Of a stretch of DNA of 20,781 nt, positions 1 to 6,722 are shown piece after piece (position 1 is the first letter of the stretch; each line of letters opens with the position of its first letter). A program made the position numbers and the translations under genes. Location of the stretch: the NCBI GenBank assembly GCA_964600165.1, contig CAZRIP010000072.1, positions 1 through 20,781 on the forward strand. The letters run 5' to 3'. Source of the stretch: CAZRIP01 sp964600165 (lineage in GTDB: Bacteria > Elusimicrobiota > Elusimicrobia > UBA1565 > UBA9628). The notes beneath the pieces are model-generated. The model was not told the DNA's origin and did no database searches. It saw only the letters and a list, made by a program, of their open reading frames with translations.

Positions 1-1302
1 CTGACGTGGGTCGCGGTCGGCGACTACCCCGCGAGCACCTCGACGTGGGCGACGTCCGGCGGCTGCGTCCTGGCGCCGCTGCGGCCCGCCGCCAACCCGG
101 GGCGCGAGCTGACTCCCGACAGCCTCACTCTGCCCTCCTATCCCGAAGCCGCGGCCTTCGTCGTCGACGAAGCCGACGGGCTGGTCCCCGACGGGTCGTT
201 CTTGCGGCTGCTCAACGCGCTCGCCGAAAAAAAACCCGGCAACGGCTGGGCCACCGTCGGCGAGACCGTCAAGGAGCGCCGGCTGTTGCCCGCGCCGGCC
301 GGCATGCCTTGGCCGACCTGGATCGGCGACCTCGCGCGCTGGAGCTCCCATCCCGATTCCCAGGCGTCCTGGCGGCTTTATGAGGAAGCCGCCAAGGCCG
401 TCGACCGCTACCAGAACTCCGGGCAAGCCGACCTCAAGATCCTCGAGTCGGCCACCGACGAGCTCTACGCCGCCCAAGCGGGCCGCTTCTACCGGCCCGA
501 AGCTGGCGAGCAGGTTTTTCGCGAGCTGCGAGGCCACCTGATCGGCGTCTTCCGCGCGCTGCGCCAAACCCCCCCGGAGTCGCTCTTCTCGACGGCCCCC
601 TCTCCGGACGCGCAGCCCGAGGCGGCCACGACGGACGTGCACTTCAGCCAGGGGGACAGCTGGCTCGAGTTCGACAATCCGTCGGGCACCCTGTCCCTCG
701 CGCCGGAGGGAGCCGCCGCCGGAGACGAAGGCCTGCCGCCGGAAGACCTTTGGAAGCTCAAGGCGTTCCGCGTCGAGAGCACCGAGGACGCCGTGGCGTT
801 CGTCTACCGCGTCGCCCGTCTCGACAACGCCGCGGGCGCGCCCGTCGAGATGGGGACGCTCCTGCTGCAGACTTACGTCGACGTCAACAACGTCGTCGGG
901 GCCGGCGCGACGACGCTGCTCGACGGGCCGGGCGCGTTCATCCAGGCGCGCGACGCCTGGGAGTACGCGGTCACCGCCTCCGCTTGGGGAGCCTATCTCT
1001 ACCGCTCCAATCCGCTCGGCAAGCCGCTGCTCGTCGGAAGGCTCGGCGTGGCCGCGGACGCCAAGGCGGGCGAAGTGCGCGTGACGATCCTCCGCTCCTT
1101 CCTGCGCGGGAACCCCTCGCGGTGGGGCTACGTCGTGCTGGCGATGGCGGCCGACTCGACGACCACGGCCAAGCCCCCCGCCAAGCCGCTCGCGGGAAAG
1201 ACGGGCCCGATCCTCGGGCTTCTCGCGCCGCTCGAGCAGCAGCACGCGGTCTTGTCGTCCAAGGAAGCGGGCCGCCGCCTGGCGGCGCTGCGCGCGCGCT
1301 GA
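1..1302 (+). CDS. GH57-like glycoside hydrolase, 3' part, with glucodextranase C-terminal (DOMON-like) domain
   Basis: The frame is open from base 1, so the start lies upstream; 433 residues are visible. About residues 45-185 resemble the C-terminal half of family-57 hydrolases: the FVVDEADGLVPDGSFLRLL stretch sits where family members have their DGEN-WE...FL-ALY segment, PTWIGDLARW...SW sits where they have the SWI...W segment, and LYAAQ...FRELRGHLIGVFRAL matches the final helices. About residues 245-425 look like the glucodextranase C-terminal domain (PF09985 type): LKAFRVESTEDAVAFVYRV, then LLLQTYVDVNN, the DAWEYAV strand, RWGYVVLAM, and the closing GPILGLLAPLEQQHAVLS, which fits that domain's usual end. 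The family DGEN-WE and WFWWYG motifs are not conserved, so activity on alpha-glucans is uncertain and the catalytic residues lie outside the window. It ends with TGA, 4 bp from the convergent LysM/FecR gene. Family assignment is by motif recall only. Confidence 0.72.
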   Translation: MTWVAVGDYPASTSTWATSGGCVLAPLRPAANPGRELTPDSLTLPSYPEAAAFVVDEADGLVPDGSFLRLLNALAEKKPGNGWATVGETVKERRLLPAPAGMPWPTWIGDLARWSSHPDSQASWRLYEEAAKAVDRYQNSGQADLKILESATDELYAAQAGRFYRPEAGEQVFRELRGHLIGVFRALRQTPPESLFSTAPSPDAQPEAATTDVHFSQGDSWLEFDNPSGTLSLAPEGAAAGDEGLPPEDLWKLKAFRVESTEDAVAFVYRVARLDNAAGAPVEMGTLLLQTYVDVNNVVGAGATTLLDGPGAFIQARDAWEYAVTASAWGAYLYRSNPLGKPLLVGRLGVAADAKAGEVRVTILRSFLRGNPSRWGYVVLAMAADSTTTAKPPAKPLAGKTGPILGLLAPLEQQHAVLSSKEAGRRLAALRAR

Positions 1303-1306
1303 CGCT

Positions 1307-2710
1307 CTAATACCGCTGGTTGTAAGTGACCCGGCGGACGAGCGACATCGAGTCCCCGGCCGGCGTGGTCACGACGACGGCGATGTCGTTCTCGCCCGCC
1401 TTGAGCTTGACGTCGAGGAAGAAGTTGCCGCTCTCGTCGAGGCGCACGGCCCTCCCGTTGACCGTCACCGTGAGATTGTCTCGCCTGACCAGCCCCGTGA
1501 CGCGGATGTGGTCCTCCCACACGTCGATATCTGAGATCGGCTTGCTGACGACGATCGCGTTCTTGAGATCGACCGCTTGCTCCGCGGTCTTGCCGCCCAG
1601 GCCCACGGTATAGAGCCGCGCGGCCGAAAAATTTTCCTCGGTGCCGAGCAGGTCGATGAGCGCGATGCGGAACCAATAGACGCCGGACGGCAGGTTTTGT
1701 TCCTTGAGATCGACGTGCTCGTCGGGCTCGAAGATCTTGTCGAACGCGATCTTCTCGAAGTCGCGCGCGCGCGAGGCCTGGACGTGATAGCCCGAGATCG
1801 GCACGCCGACCGAGAGGGACGCGACGTCGCCGCGCAGCTCGCCGACGTCGACGGCCTTGTTGATCGAGTCCGCGTCGGCGCCCTGGGCGAGCTGCGCGCC
1901 GGCGGCGATCTTGACGCGCGCTTGCCCCTGGATCAGCTCGCCGGCGAAGTCGGCCGCGCGGGCCTCGAATTCCGGGAGGTCCGCGATCTTGCGCGGCGCG
2001 CCCGGCGCGAGGCCGAGGTTGACTTCGGTGGCCATGCCGGCCTTGACGTCCACGGTCTTGCCCGCGCCCTCGACGGCCGCCAATCCGGTATAGACCTCGA
2101 CGAGCGTGCTCAGGTCGGGACGGACCTTCGCCGAGTACTGCGTGTCCTGGGTCTTCGGCGTGATCCTCGCCGACGGCGTCACGACGCGCGAGTGCCCGAC
2201 GAAGAGGCCGCCTTGCTTCAACTCGACGTCGTAATCGGCGGCGACGGGCTTGATGACGGCGAGCGAGTTCGCGTCGAGGCTCAGCAGGTCGGCGTTGAGG
2301 AACTTGACCTTGGCCTTGGCCGACTCCATCGTGCGCAGCGTGTCGCCGCGATAGAGCTCCATGTTCTGCTCGGCGGGCTTCCAATCCGCCGTCTCCTTGC
2401 GGCGGAAGACGACGCGGTTGATCATGTAGATCAAGTGGGCCGCGCGGAGGTTCTCCTTGATCAGATGGATCGGCACCTTGAGCGTCATGCCCGGCAAGGC
2501 GACCGTCGGATCGCTCGAGGGAAGCCGGTTGTACTTGAGGATCTGGTCCCACTTGGACGGGTCCTTGAGGTAGGTGTTGGCGATCCCCCACAGCGTGTCG
2601 CCCCGGCGCACGAGGACGCTCTGAAACTGCAGGTCCGGCGGATCCTCGCCTGCGTTGGCCGCGGCCGCGACGAGCGAAAGAAGCAGGGCCGCGAGCCGCA
2701 GACGGTTCAC
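1307..2710 (-). CDS. secreted LysM-FecR domain protein with C-terminal Ig-like (glucodextranase B-like) domain
   Basis: 467 residues. The start chosen is GTG at 2710, because it is followed at once by a signal peptide (MNRLRLAALLLSLVAAAANA). A GGGAG ribosome site lies 8 nt upstream, and the start overlaps the kinase stop as GTGA, implying translational coupling. The frame stays open further upstream, but that sequence is antisense-like and lies inside the kinase gene. Residues 31-81 are a LysM domain (VRRGDTLWGIA...LKVP), a peptidoglycan-binding fold. Residues about 118-215 look like FecR (ELYRGDTLRT, LDANSLAVI, VELKQGGLFV, VEVYTGLAAVEG). Residues about 255-375 form a beta-rich middle region (GVYWFRIALID). 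Residues about 395-465 resemble glucodextranase domain B (VTGLVRRDNLTVTVNG, GNFFLDVKLKAGEN). The likely site is the periplasm, bound to the cell wall. Coupling to the kinase suggests a shared envelope sensing role, which is inference. The stop is TAG. Confidence 0.9.
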   Translation of the reverse strand: MNRLRLAALLLSLVAAAANAGEDPPDLQFQSVLVRRGDTLWGIANTYLKDPSKWDQILKYNRLPSSDPTVALPGMTLKVPIHLIKENLRAAHLIYMINRVVFRRKETADWKPAEQNMELYRGDTLRTMESAKAKVKFLNADLLSLDANSLAVIKPVAADYDVELKQGGLFVGHSRVVTPSARITPKTQDTQYSAKVRPDLSTLVEVYTGLAAVEGAGKTVDVKAGMATEVNLGLAPGAPRKIADLPEFEARAADFAGELIQGQARVKIAAGAQLAQGADADSINKAVDVGELRGDVASLSVGVPISGYHVQASRARDFEKIAFDKIFEPDEHVDLKEQNLPSGVYWFRIALIDLLGTEENFSAARLYTVGLGGKTAEQAVDLKNAIVVSKPISDIDVWEDHIRVTGLVRRDNLTVTVNGRAVRLDESGNFFLDVKLKAGENDIAVVVTTPAGDSMSLVRRVTYNQRY

Positions 2711-4869
2711 GCAACCGTCTCCCGCAACGTCACGTTGCCGTCCGGCTTGAGGCAGAGATTTTTCGGGACGGTAAAATAAAACTGAGAACCTTTGCCGACC
2801 TCGGACTCGACCCAGATCCGGCCGAGATGAGACTCGACGAAGAACTTCGCGATGGTCAAGCCCAGGCCCGTCCCCCCCTTGCGCTGGCCCGTGACCTGCT
2901 CGAATTTCTGGAAAATCTTCTGCTGGAACTCCGGCGGGATGCCGTCGCCGGTGTCGGCGACGCCGCACTTGAGCTGGGCGCCGTCGTCCTTGATCGAGAG
3001 GGTGATCGCGCCGCCCTCGGGAGTATATTTGATCGCGTTGCCGAGCAGGTTCGTGAACACCCGCTCCAGGAGGTCGCCGTCCGCGTCGATCGTGAACTCC
3101 TCGGAGGCGTCGAGGGTCACCGCGATCTTCTTCGTCCTGGCCAGCGACTCGAGGATCGCGATCGAGCGGCTGGCGACGCCCGACAGCGCGACGGGCTTCA
3201 ACTGCAGGCGCACGCGGCCCGAGTCCATCTTGGCGATGTCCAAGATGTTGTTGACCATGCCCATCAGGCGCGTCGTCGAGCGTTTGATCGAGCCGACGAT
3301 GTTCTGCTGATCGGGATTGAGCACGCCCGCCGTGCCCTTCAAGAGCACGTCGAGAAAGCCCATCGCCGAGCCGAGCGGGTTGCGCAGATCGTGCGTGATG
3401 TAGTGGAGGAACTCCTCCTTCATCTTGTCGAGCTCGCGCTCGAGCGTGACGTCGCGCAGCGCGGTCACCACGCCGAGCGTCGCCCCCCGTCCGGGCGTCA
3501 TGACCGGGTGGGACGTCACGCGCAGATAACGGCGCTTGTCCTCCGTCGAGAGATCGACGTCGGCGAAAGAGTCGGGATTGGGGCTGGCGGCCGCGCGCAC
3601 GACGGCGTCCTTGAGCGCGGAAGGCGGCAGCGCCTCCAGCGCCAGCTTGCCGTCGAGCGTCTCGTTGCCGGGCAGCCCGAACATCTCCCGCAAGCGGCGG
3701 TTGGCGAGCTGGACGCGGCCCTCCTTGTCGGTCATCAGGATGCCGTCGTCGATCGAGTAGAGGATCGCCTCCGTCTTGCGCTGCTCCGCGATGAGCTTAT
3801 CCACTTGCAGGACCGAATACGCTCTCAACTGAGCGGTCATGCGGTTGAACGTGTCCGCGAGGTCCTGAAGCTCGTCGCCCGTGGAGATTTCGACCTTCGC
3901 GAGAAAATCGCCGCGCGCGATCGCCTCGGCGGCGCGCGTGAGCGCGAACAACGGCTCGGTCAGCGCCCGCGCGAGAAGCGTCGAGCCGGCCAGGCAGAGC
4001 AGCACGACGCCGAACACGACCCACGCCGCCGTCTTGCGCATCTGCCGCGCCGCCGCGTAAGCCTCGTCGCGCGGCTGGAGGATCAGCACCGCGCTGCCGA
4101 TGCCGAACACCGGAGCGTAGGCGCCGACGAACTCCTCGCGTCCGGCGGCGAACTCGCTCGAGCCTATCGATTTCGCCTGCAGCGCCGACGCGACGATCGG
4201 GTAGCTCGGCAGCGCGCGCTGCGCGTCCGGACCCAGCCGGTCCTTCGAGAACAGCAGCGGGTTTCCCTTCTCGTCGATGAGGACGGCAAAGCCCGTTCCG
4301 CCCACGCGCTCGTTCTCGATCTTGTCGGCGAGCCGCCGCAGCGAGACCGTCACCCGCGCCATGACGGACTGGTTCATCGGGTAATAGAACGTCAATCGCG
4401 GCGCGCCGCCGTTGACGCCCGGAGACACGTCCATCGTGCGCTGGCGCGTGGCCAGGAAGCGCTTGAACCCCGGCTCGTCGGACCGCGTCGCCAACGCCTC
4501 TTCCGTCGAGAGGTCGGGGTTGTACACCTTCATGACCTCGGCGCCCGAGGCGTTGACCATCGAGATCTCGATGATGTCGCCGTGGGTCTCGATGAGGCTC
4601 TTGAGCAGCTCCTGCTTGTCCTGCCAATCCATGCGCTTTCCGAGCGAGGAGAGCGCGAAGGAGATCTTCTCGTTGCTGACGCGGAAGTAATCGTCGATCT
4701 GCTCCGAGAGCTTCTCGGCGAGCTTGGTGTGAAGCTCGAGGACGGCCGCTTGAATGCCCTGCTTGCTGATGTTGATGAGCTTAGAGCTGAGGATCGCCAC
4801 CGGGACGAGCGCCAGCGCGCCCATGACGAGGACGAATTTCCTGACGAGCCCTGACCGTAGCCAGCGCAT
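2707..4869 (-). CDS. membrane-bound sensor histidine kinase (dCache-like sensor, HAMP, PAS, HisKA, HATPase)
   Basis: 720 residues from ATG 4869. TTG 4878 and GTG 4872 are in frame but overlap the predicted -10 element, so ATG is preferred. TM1 is about residues 9-30. A periplasmic sensor of about 250 residues follows, of dCache type by length and order, though I cannot name the ligand. TM2 is about 281-302, HAMP about 303-356 (EPLFALTRAAEAIARGDF...DELQDLADTFN), PAS about 363-478 and HisKA about 485-550 with the phospho-acceptor His493 in THDLRNPLG. The HATPase region carries an N box (NLLGNAIKYTP), G1 (DTGDGIP), an F box (KIFQKFEQ) and G2 (GGTGLGL), so all kinase motifs are intact. No response regulator is present in the window, so the partner is unknown. 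The 3' end overlaps the LysM-FecR gene by 4 bp. Its own promoter and a possible regulator box lie in the 69-bp gap upstream. Confidence 0.95.
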   Translation of the reverse strand: MRWLRSGLVRKFVLVMGALALVPVAILSSKLINISKQGIQAAVLELHTKLAEKLSEQIDDYFRVSNEKISFALSSLGKRMDWQDKQELLKSLIETHGDIIEISMVNASGAEVMKVYNPDLSTEEALATRSDEPGFKRFLATRQRTMDVSPGVNGGAPRLTFYYPMNQSVMARVTVSLRRLADKIENERVGGTGFAVLIDEKGNPLLFSKDRLGPDAQRALPSYPIVASALQAKSIGSSEFAAGREEFVGAYAPVFGIGSAVLILQPRDEAYAAARQMRKTAAWVVFGVVLLCLAGSTLLARALTEPLFALTRAAEAIARGDFLAKVEISTGDELQDLADTFNRMTAQLRAYSVLQVDKLIAEQRKTEAILYSIDDGILMTDKEGRVQLANRRLREMFGLPGNETLDGKLALEALPPSALKDAVVRAAASPNPDSFADVDLSTEDKRRYLRVTSHPVMTPGRGATLGVVTALRDVTLERELDKMKEEFLHYITHDLRNPLGSAMGFLDVLLKGTAGVLNPDQQNIVGSIKRSTTRLMGMVNNILDIAKMDSGRVRLQLKPVALSGVASRSIAILESLARTKKIAVTLDASEEFTIDADGDLLERVFTNLLGNAIKYTPEGGAITLSIKDDGAQLKCGVADTGDGIPPEFQQKIFQKFEQVTGQRKGGTGLGLTIAKFFVESHLGRIWVESEVGKGSQFYFTVPKNLCLKPDGNVTLRETVA

Positions 4870-4877
4870 CACTATCA

Positions 4878-4906
4878 AGGATAGGGCCCGAATCGCGGCA
4901 AGTCAA
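4878..4906 (-). promoter_or_regulatory. sigma70-type promoter of the histidine kinase gene
   Basis: On the minus strand, TTGACT (4906-4901) and TATCCT (4883-4878) are separated by exactly 17 bp, close to the housekeeping consensus. With usual spacing the transcript would begin near 4871, about 2 nt before the ATG at 4869. That predicts a leaderless or nearly leaderless mRNA and fits the lack of a ribosome binding site there. This is a sequence prediction only. Confidence 0.6.
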
Positions 4907-4911
4907 GGGAT

Positions 4912-4931
4912 GGTAAAGATTCGGTAAAGAT
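4912..4931 (-). promoter_or_regulatory. tandem 9-bp direct repeat upstream of the kinase -35, candidate OmpR/PhoB-type operator
   Basis: Minus-strand ATCTTTACC occurs twice, perfectly (4931-4923 and 4920-4912), with an 11-bp period. The nearer copy ends 5 bp upstream of the -35 element. Two head-to-tail half-sites one helical turn apart, next to a -35, is the usual layout for winged-helix response regulators. The far copy partly overlaps a perfect 12-bp palindrome, AGATCCGGATCT (4928-4939), which runs into the stop codon of the upstream gene. The regulator itself is not identified. Confidence 0.5.
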
Positions 4932-4938
4932 CCGGATC

Positions 4939-6189
4939 TCAGCGGCGGTCGGGCCAGGCGAGAAGGGCCGCGCCGAGCAAGGCGAGCAGCGCGGAGGCCG
5001 GCAGCGCGGCCGACAGCGCTTTGCGCGCGACCGACGGAGAGGGCGGAGCGCGGCGGCCGGACGGACGGGCGGCCGACGTGGAAAACGTCTCGCCGGACCG
5101 TTGCGCCGCGAGCGCGGGGGACTCGGCGGACGCGGCCGGCGCGGCGAGCGCGCCCGCGGCGCCTTCAGGCGACGGCGTCGTCGTCTCGCCGAACGATAGC
5201 CACTCGGCCTCGGCGCGCCACGCGAACGACGGCAAATCCGCGCCCGGCAGGGCGCCCTGCGGAACGGCGTGGGCGCTCAGGGCCGCGGCTCGCGCGGGCT
5301 CGGCGGCCAGCCCCGGCACGTACGGCGCGGGCACGGCCTCGGGCCGGACGAGGCGGACCTCGCGTCCCGGCTCCAGGCGCGGCACGCGCGCGACCGTGAG
5401 GCTCAACTTCTGCTCGACGACGTCCATCAAGACGAGAGCGAGCGACGCCGGCGAGGAGCGCGGCAGCGCGGCGAGCGGCGAGGACGGCTCGAGCGGCGCG
5501 CGAACGGCCGCGGGCGACAACGCCGCCGCTCCGGCCGGCGCCTGTCCGTCGCGCGCGGGCGCCGCGCCGGAATCCTGGAAAGCGGCGCGCCCCGCTTTCG
5601 GCCGCGCGAACGCGCCGGTCCTGCCGGACATGAGATCCCAGACCCGTCCGCTCAAGGCATGCAGCGACTCGCCGCCGGAATCCGCGGGGGCGTCGCGCAG
5701 CTGGCCCAGCGGCGCGCGCAGCGCGGTCTCGGTCTCGGTCAGGCGCTCCTGCGGGCGCGCCGCGGCGGTGATCCGCGAGCCCTCGCCCAAGTCCTCGATC
5801 GGAAGCAGGCCGGACTCGGAGCCCGGCAGGGCGACTCCCTGGCCTTCGGGAAGGGCGCCGGCGGTCAGGGGCGCTCGAGAGGGCGCCGCGGAAGACTGGG
5901 CGGACGGCAAAGGAGCCTGGGCGTCTGCGGAACGCTGGGCAAAGCCCATGATCGCCGACGGCGGCAAGAAGAACTGCGCCGCGAGCGCGGCCGGCGAGTC
6001 GGCGCCCTTCCAGTCGAGCGCCGGAAGGCCGAGAAAGCCCCCCGAGGCAAGCGCGGGACCGACGCGAACGGGCGCCGAAAGCGTGGCGGAAACCTCGATG
6101 GGGACGACGGCGCGCTCGGCCGCGAGGACGCGGCCGGAAGCGAGCGTCATGACGAGCAGGGCCCCCATCGCTCTCATGGGACCGATCAT
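4939..6189 (-). CDS. Ala/Pro-rich secreted protein with C-terminal membrane tail, unknown function
   Basis: 416 residues that I do not recognise as any named family. An N-terminal signal peptide (about residues 1-23, ending ...GRVLAAE) is followed by a low-complexity body rich in Ala, Pro, Ser and Gly with no visible catalytic motif and no Cys. The best-ordered stretch is about 245-285 (LALVLMDVVEQKLSLTVARVPRLEPGREVRLV). The C-terminus (about 390-416) is a hydrophobic helix ending WPDRR, the layout of C-terminal membrane or sorting tails (hydrophobic helix plus basic end). The opposite-strand frame here is Arg/Gly-rich with no signal features, so the minus strand is the gene. ATG 6189 is used; ATG 6177 and 6168 are in-frame alternatives that also leave a signal peptide. 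The chosen ATG lies in the loop of a perfect 8-bp hairpin. It sits between the giant gene and the kinase gene, all in one direction. Confidence 0.82.
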   Translation of the reverse strand: MIGPMRAMGALLVMTLASGRVLAAERAVVPIEVSATLSAPVRVGPALASGGFLGLPALDWKGADSPAALAAQFFLPPSAIMGFAQRSADAQAPLPSAQSSAAPSRAPLTAGALPEGQGVALPGSESGLLPIEDLGEGSRITAAARPQERLTETETALRAPLGQLRDAPADSGGESLHALSGRVWDLMSGRTGAFARPKAGRAAFQDSGAAPARDGQAPAGAAALSPAAVRAPLEPSSPLAALPRSSPASLALVLMDVVEQKLSLTVARVPRLEPGREVRLVRPEAVPAPYVPGLAAEPARAAALSAHAVPQGALPGADLPSFAWRAEAEWLSFGETTTPSPEGAAGALAAPAASAESPALAAQRSGETFSTSAARPSGRRAPPSPSVARKALSAALPASALLALLGAALLAWPDRR

Positions 6190-6202
6190 ACTACATCGGT
6201 CC
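6179..6202 (-). promoter_or_regulatory. perfect 8-bp inverted repeat whose loop holds the start codon of the secreted-protein gene
   Basis: GGACCGAT (6179-6186) and ATCGGTCC (6195-6202) are exact reverse complements around an 8-nt loop, CATACTAC. In the mRNA the loop is GUAGUAUG, and its last three bases are the AUG of the gene ending at 4939. It could be an RNA hairpin controlling translation initiation or a DNA operator over the start. Sequence alone does not separate these. Confidence 0.55.
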
Positions 6203-6269
6203 TAGGCCTTGAGGCCGCCTCTCTGGGGCCGGTGGCTCCCCCCTGCGAAGCCTCGAAAGCGATCTTCAT
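6186..6269 (-). CDS. possible 27-codon leader ORF coupled to the secreted-protein gene
   Basis: ATG at 6269 has an AGGGA ribosome site 7 nt upstream (6281-6277). The frame encodes 27 residues (MKIAFEASQGG... ending TDVV) and stops with a TGA that overlaps the next gene's ATG as ATGA. Ribosomes translating it would run through the 5' arm of the start-codon hairpin. Its codons include AGA, AGG (twice), TCA and CCT, which look unusual for this GC-rich, GC3-rich region. It is therefore either a regulatory leader or chance. No homology is claimed. Confidence 0.25.
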   Translation of the reverse strand: MKIAFEASQGGATGPREAASRPRTDVV

Positions 6270-6293
6270 ATCTACATCCCTGGCACCACCGGC
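6228..6293 (-). promoter_or_regulatory. possible structured 5' leader: 8-bp stem enclosing 50 nt
   Basis: GCCGGTGG (6228-6235) pairs perfectly with CCACCGGC (6286-6293). The 50-nt interior could form a smaller GAAG/CTTC helix and contains the putative leader-ORF ribosome site. I compared it by eye with c-di-GMP-I and fluoride riboswitch signatures and saw no match. It may be a gene-specific leader structure. Confidence 0.3.
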
Positions 6294-6377
6294 TTGGGAT
6301 CGCGTGGATAACTTTCTCCGTCGTCTCTGATGCGCGTGGTCCAGCGCCGGAGTATCAATGCCTACATCCATGGCACC
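6272..6377. repeat. two 16-bp direct repeats 90 bp apart, with a shorter third copy at 6191
   Basis: CTACATCC(C/A)TGGCACC occurs at 6272-6287 and 6362-6377 with one mismatch. The similarity extends a few bases further on the CTACATCC side. The core CTACATC recurs at 6191-6197, over the start region of the secreted-protein gene, giving spacings of 81 and 90 bp. On the minus strand each core is followed within a few bases by ATG or ATT. The remaining parts of 6190-6422 hold no gene that I can support. Confidence 0.5.
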
Positions 6378-6383
6378 GTCATA

Positions 6384-6418
6384 GGTCTTCAGGCCCGACC
6401 CGCGTGGGCCGAAAGACC
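6384..6418 (-). terminator. strong hairpin just after the downstream stop of the giant gene
   Basis: GGTCTT-CA-GGCCC (6384-6396) pairs with GGGCC-GA-AAGACC (6406-6418) around a 9-nt loop: 11 paired bases with one 2x2 mismatch. It begins 4 nt beyond the TAG at 6423-6425, where a transcript end would be expected. No U tract follows on the minus strand, so it may act with another factor, protect a 3' end, or only attenuate transcription. Confidence 0.45.
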
Positions 6419-6422
6419 AGCC

Positions 6423-6722
6423 CTAGGGAACGACAACAAGCTGGTCCGGCCGCCGCCGGCGCAGCCAATGGGCGACGGCGGCCGCCGCAGAGGCCAAGCC
6501 GAACAGCGCGAAGGCCCACGGCCAGACCGGGGAGTCGGACGCCGGCGCCGGCTGGGGCTGAGGCTGCGGTTGCGGTTGGGGCTGAGGCTGCGGTTGAGGC
6601 CGCGGTTGCGGCTCGGGCGAGACGGCGCCCAACGCTTCCTTGAGACGGCGCAGGTAGTCGCGCCACCACGTCAGGCGGCCGGACGACGCGTCGAGATCGG
6701 ACTGCGCCTGCGCGAGCGCGCG
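6423..6722 (-). other. in-frame C-terminal continuation of the giant gene beyond the amber codon: coiled coil, Pro-Gln linker, TM helix, Arg tail
   Basis: These 99 codons plus TAG are in the same frame as the giant gene and uninterrupted. They start RALAQAQSDLDASSG and continue the alanine-rich heptad-like pattern seen just before the TAG. A basic helix (WWRDYLRRLKEAL) follows, then a (PQ)n linker, then a transmembrane segment (PVWPWAFALFGLASAAAAVA) with HWLRRRR and a short end, LVVVP. There is no ATG with a ribosome site at its start, so a separate gene is unlikely. Upstream and downstream share one frame, so a base substitution explains the stop and an indel does not. A CAG (Gln) to TAG change is the simplest. 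This is the lost or readthrough-dependent membrane anchor of the giant protein. Confidence 0.8.
6553..6596 (-). repeat. 24-bp tandem repeat coding the Pro-Gln linker
   Basis: A 20-bp stretch (6553-6572) recurs exactly at 6577-6596, a 24-nt period equal to four Pro-Gln dipeptides. Degenerate units extend to about 6612. Such in-phase repeats can change linker length by slippage while keeping the frame. Confidence 0.7.

Noticed and set aside
2711..2968. N-terminal extension of the LysM-FecR protein by 86 codons
   Set aside because: It is Arg-rich shadow sequence inside the kinase ATPase domain; the GTG at 2710 is followed directly by a signal peptide and overlaps the kinase stop.
4870..4878. 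TTG start for the kinase three codons upstream
   Set aside because: It abuts the predicted -10 element and has no ribosome site; ATG 4869 fits better. The difference is three residues.
5021..6330. Long plus-strand frames opposite the Ala/Pro-rich secreted protein
   Set aside because: They are Arg/Gly/Ser-rich, have no plausible ribosome site or domain, and conflict with a minus-strand gene that has a signal peptide and C-terminal TM.
6426..6632. A separate small gene coding the Pro-Gln/TM protein
   Set aside because: The only starts are TTG codons without ribosome sites, and the frame reads back without a break to the amber codon of the giant gene.
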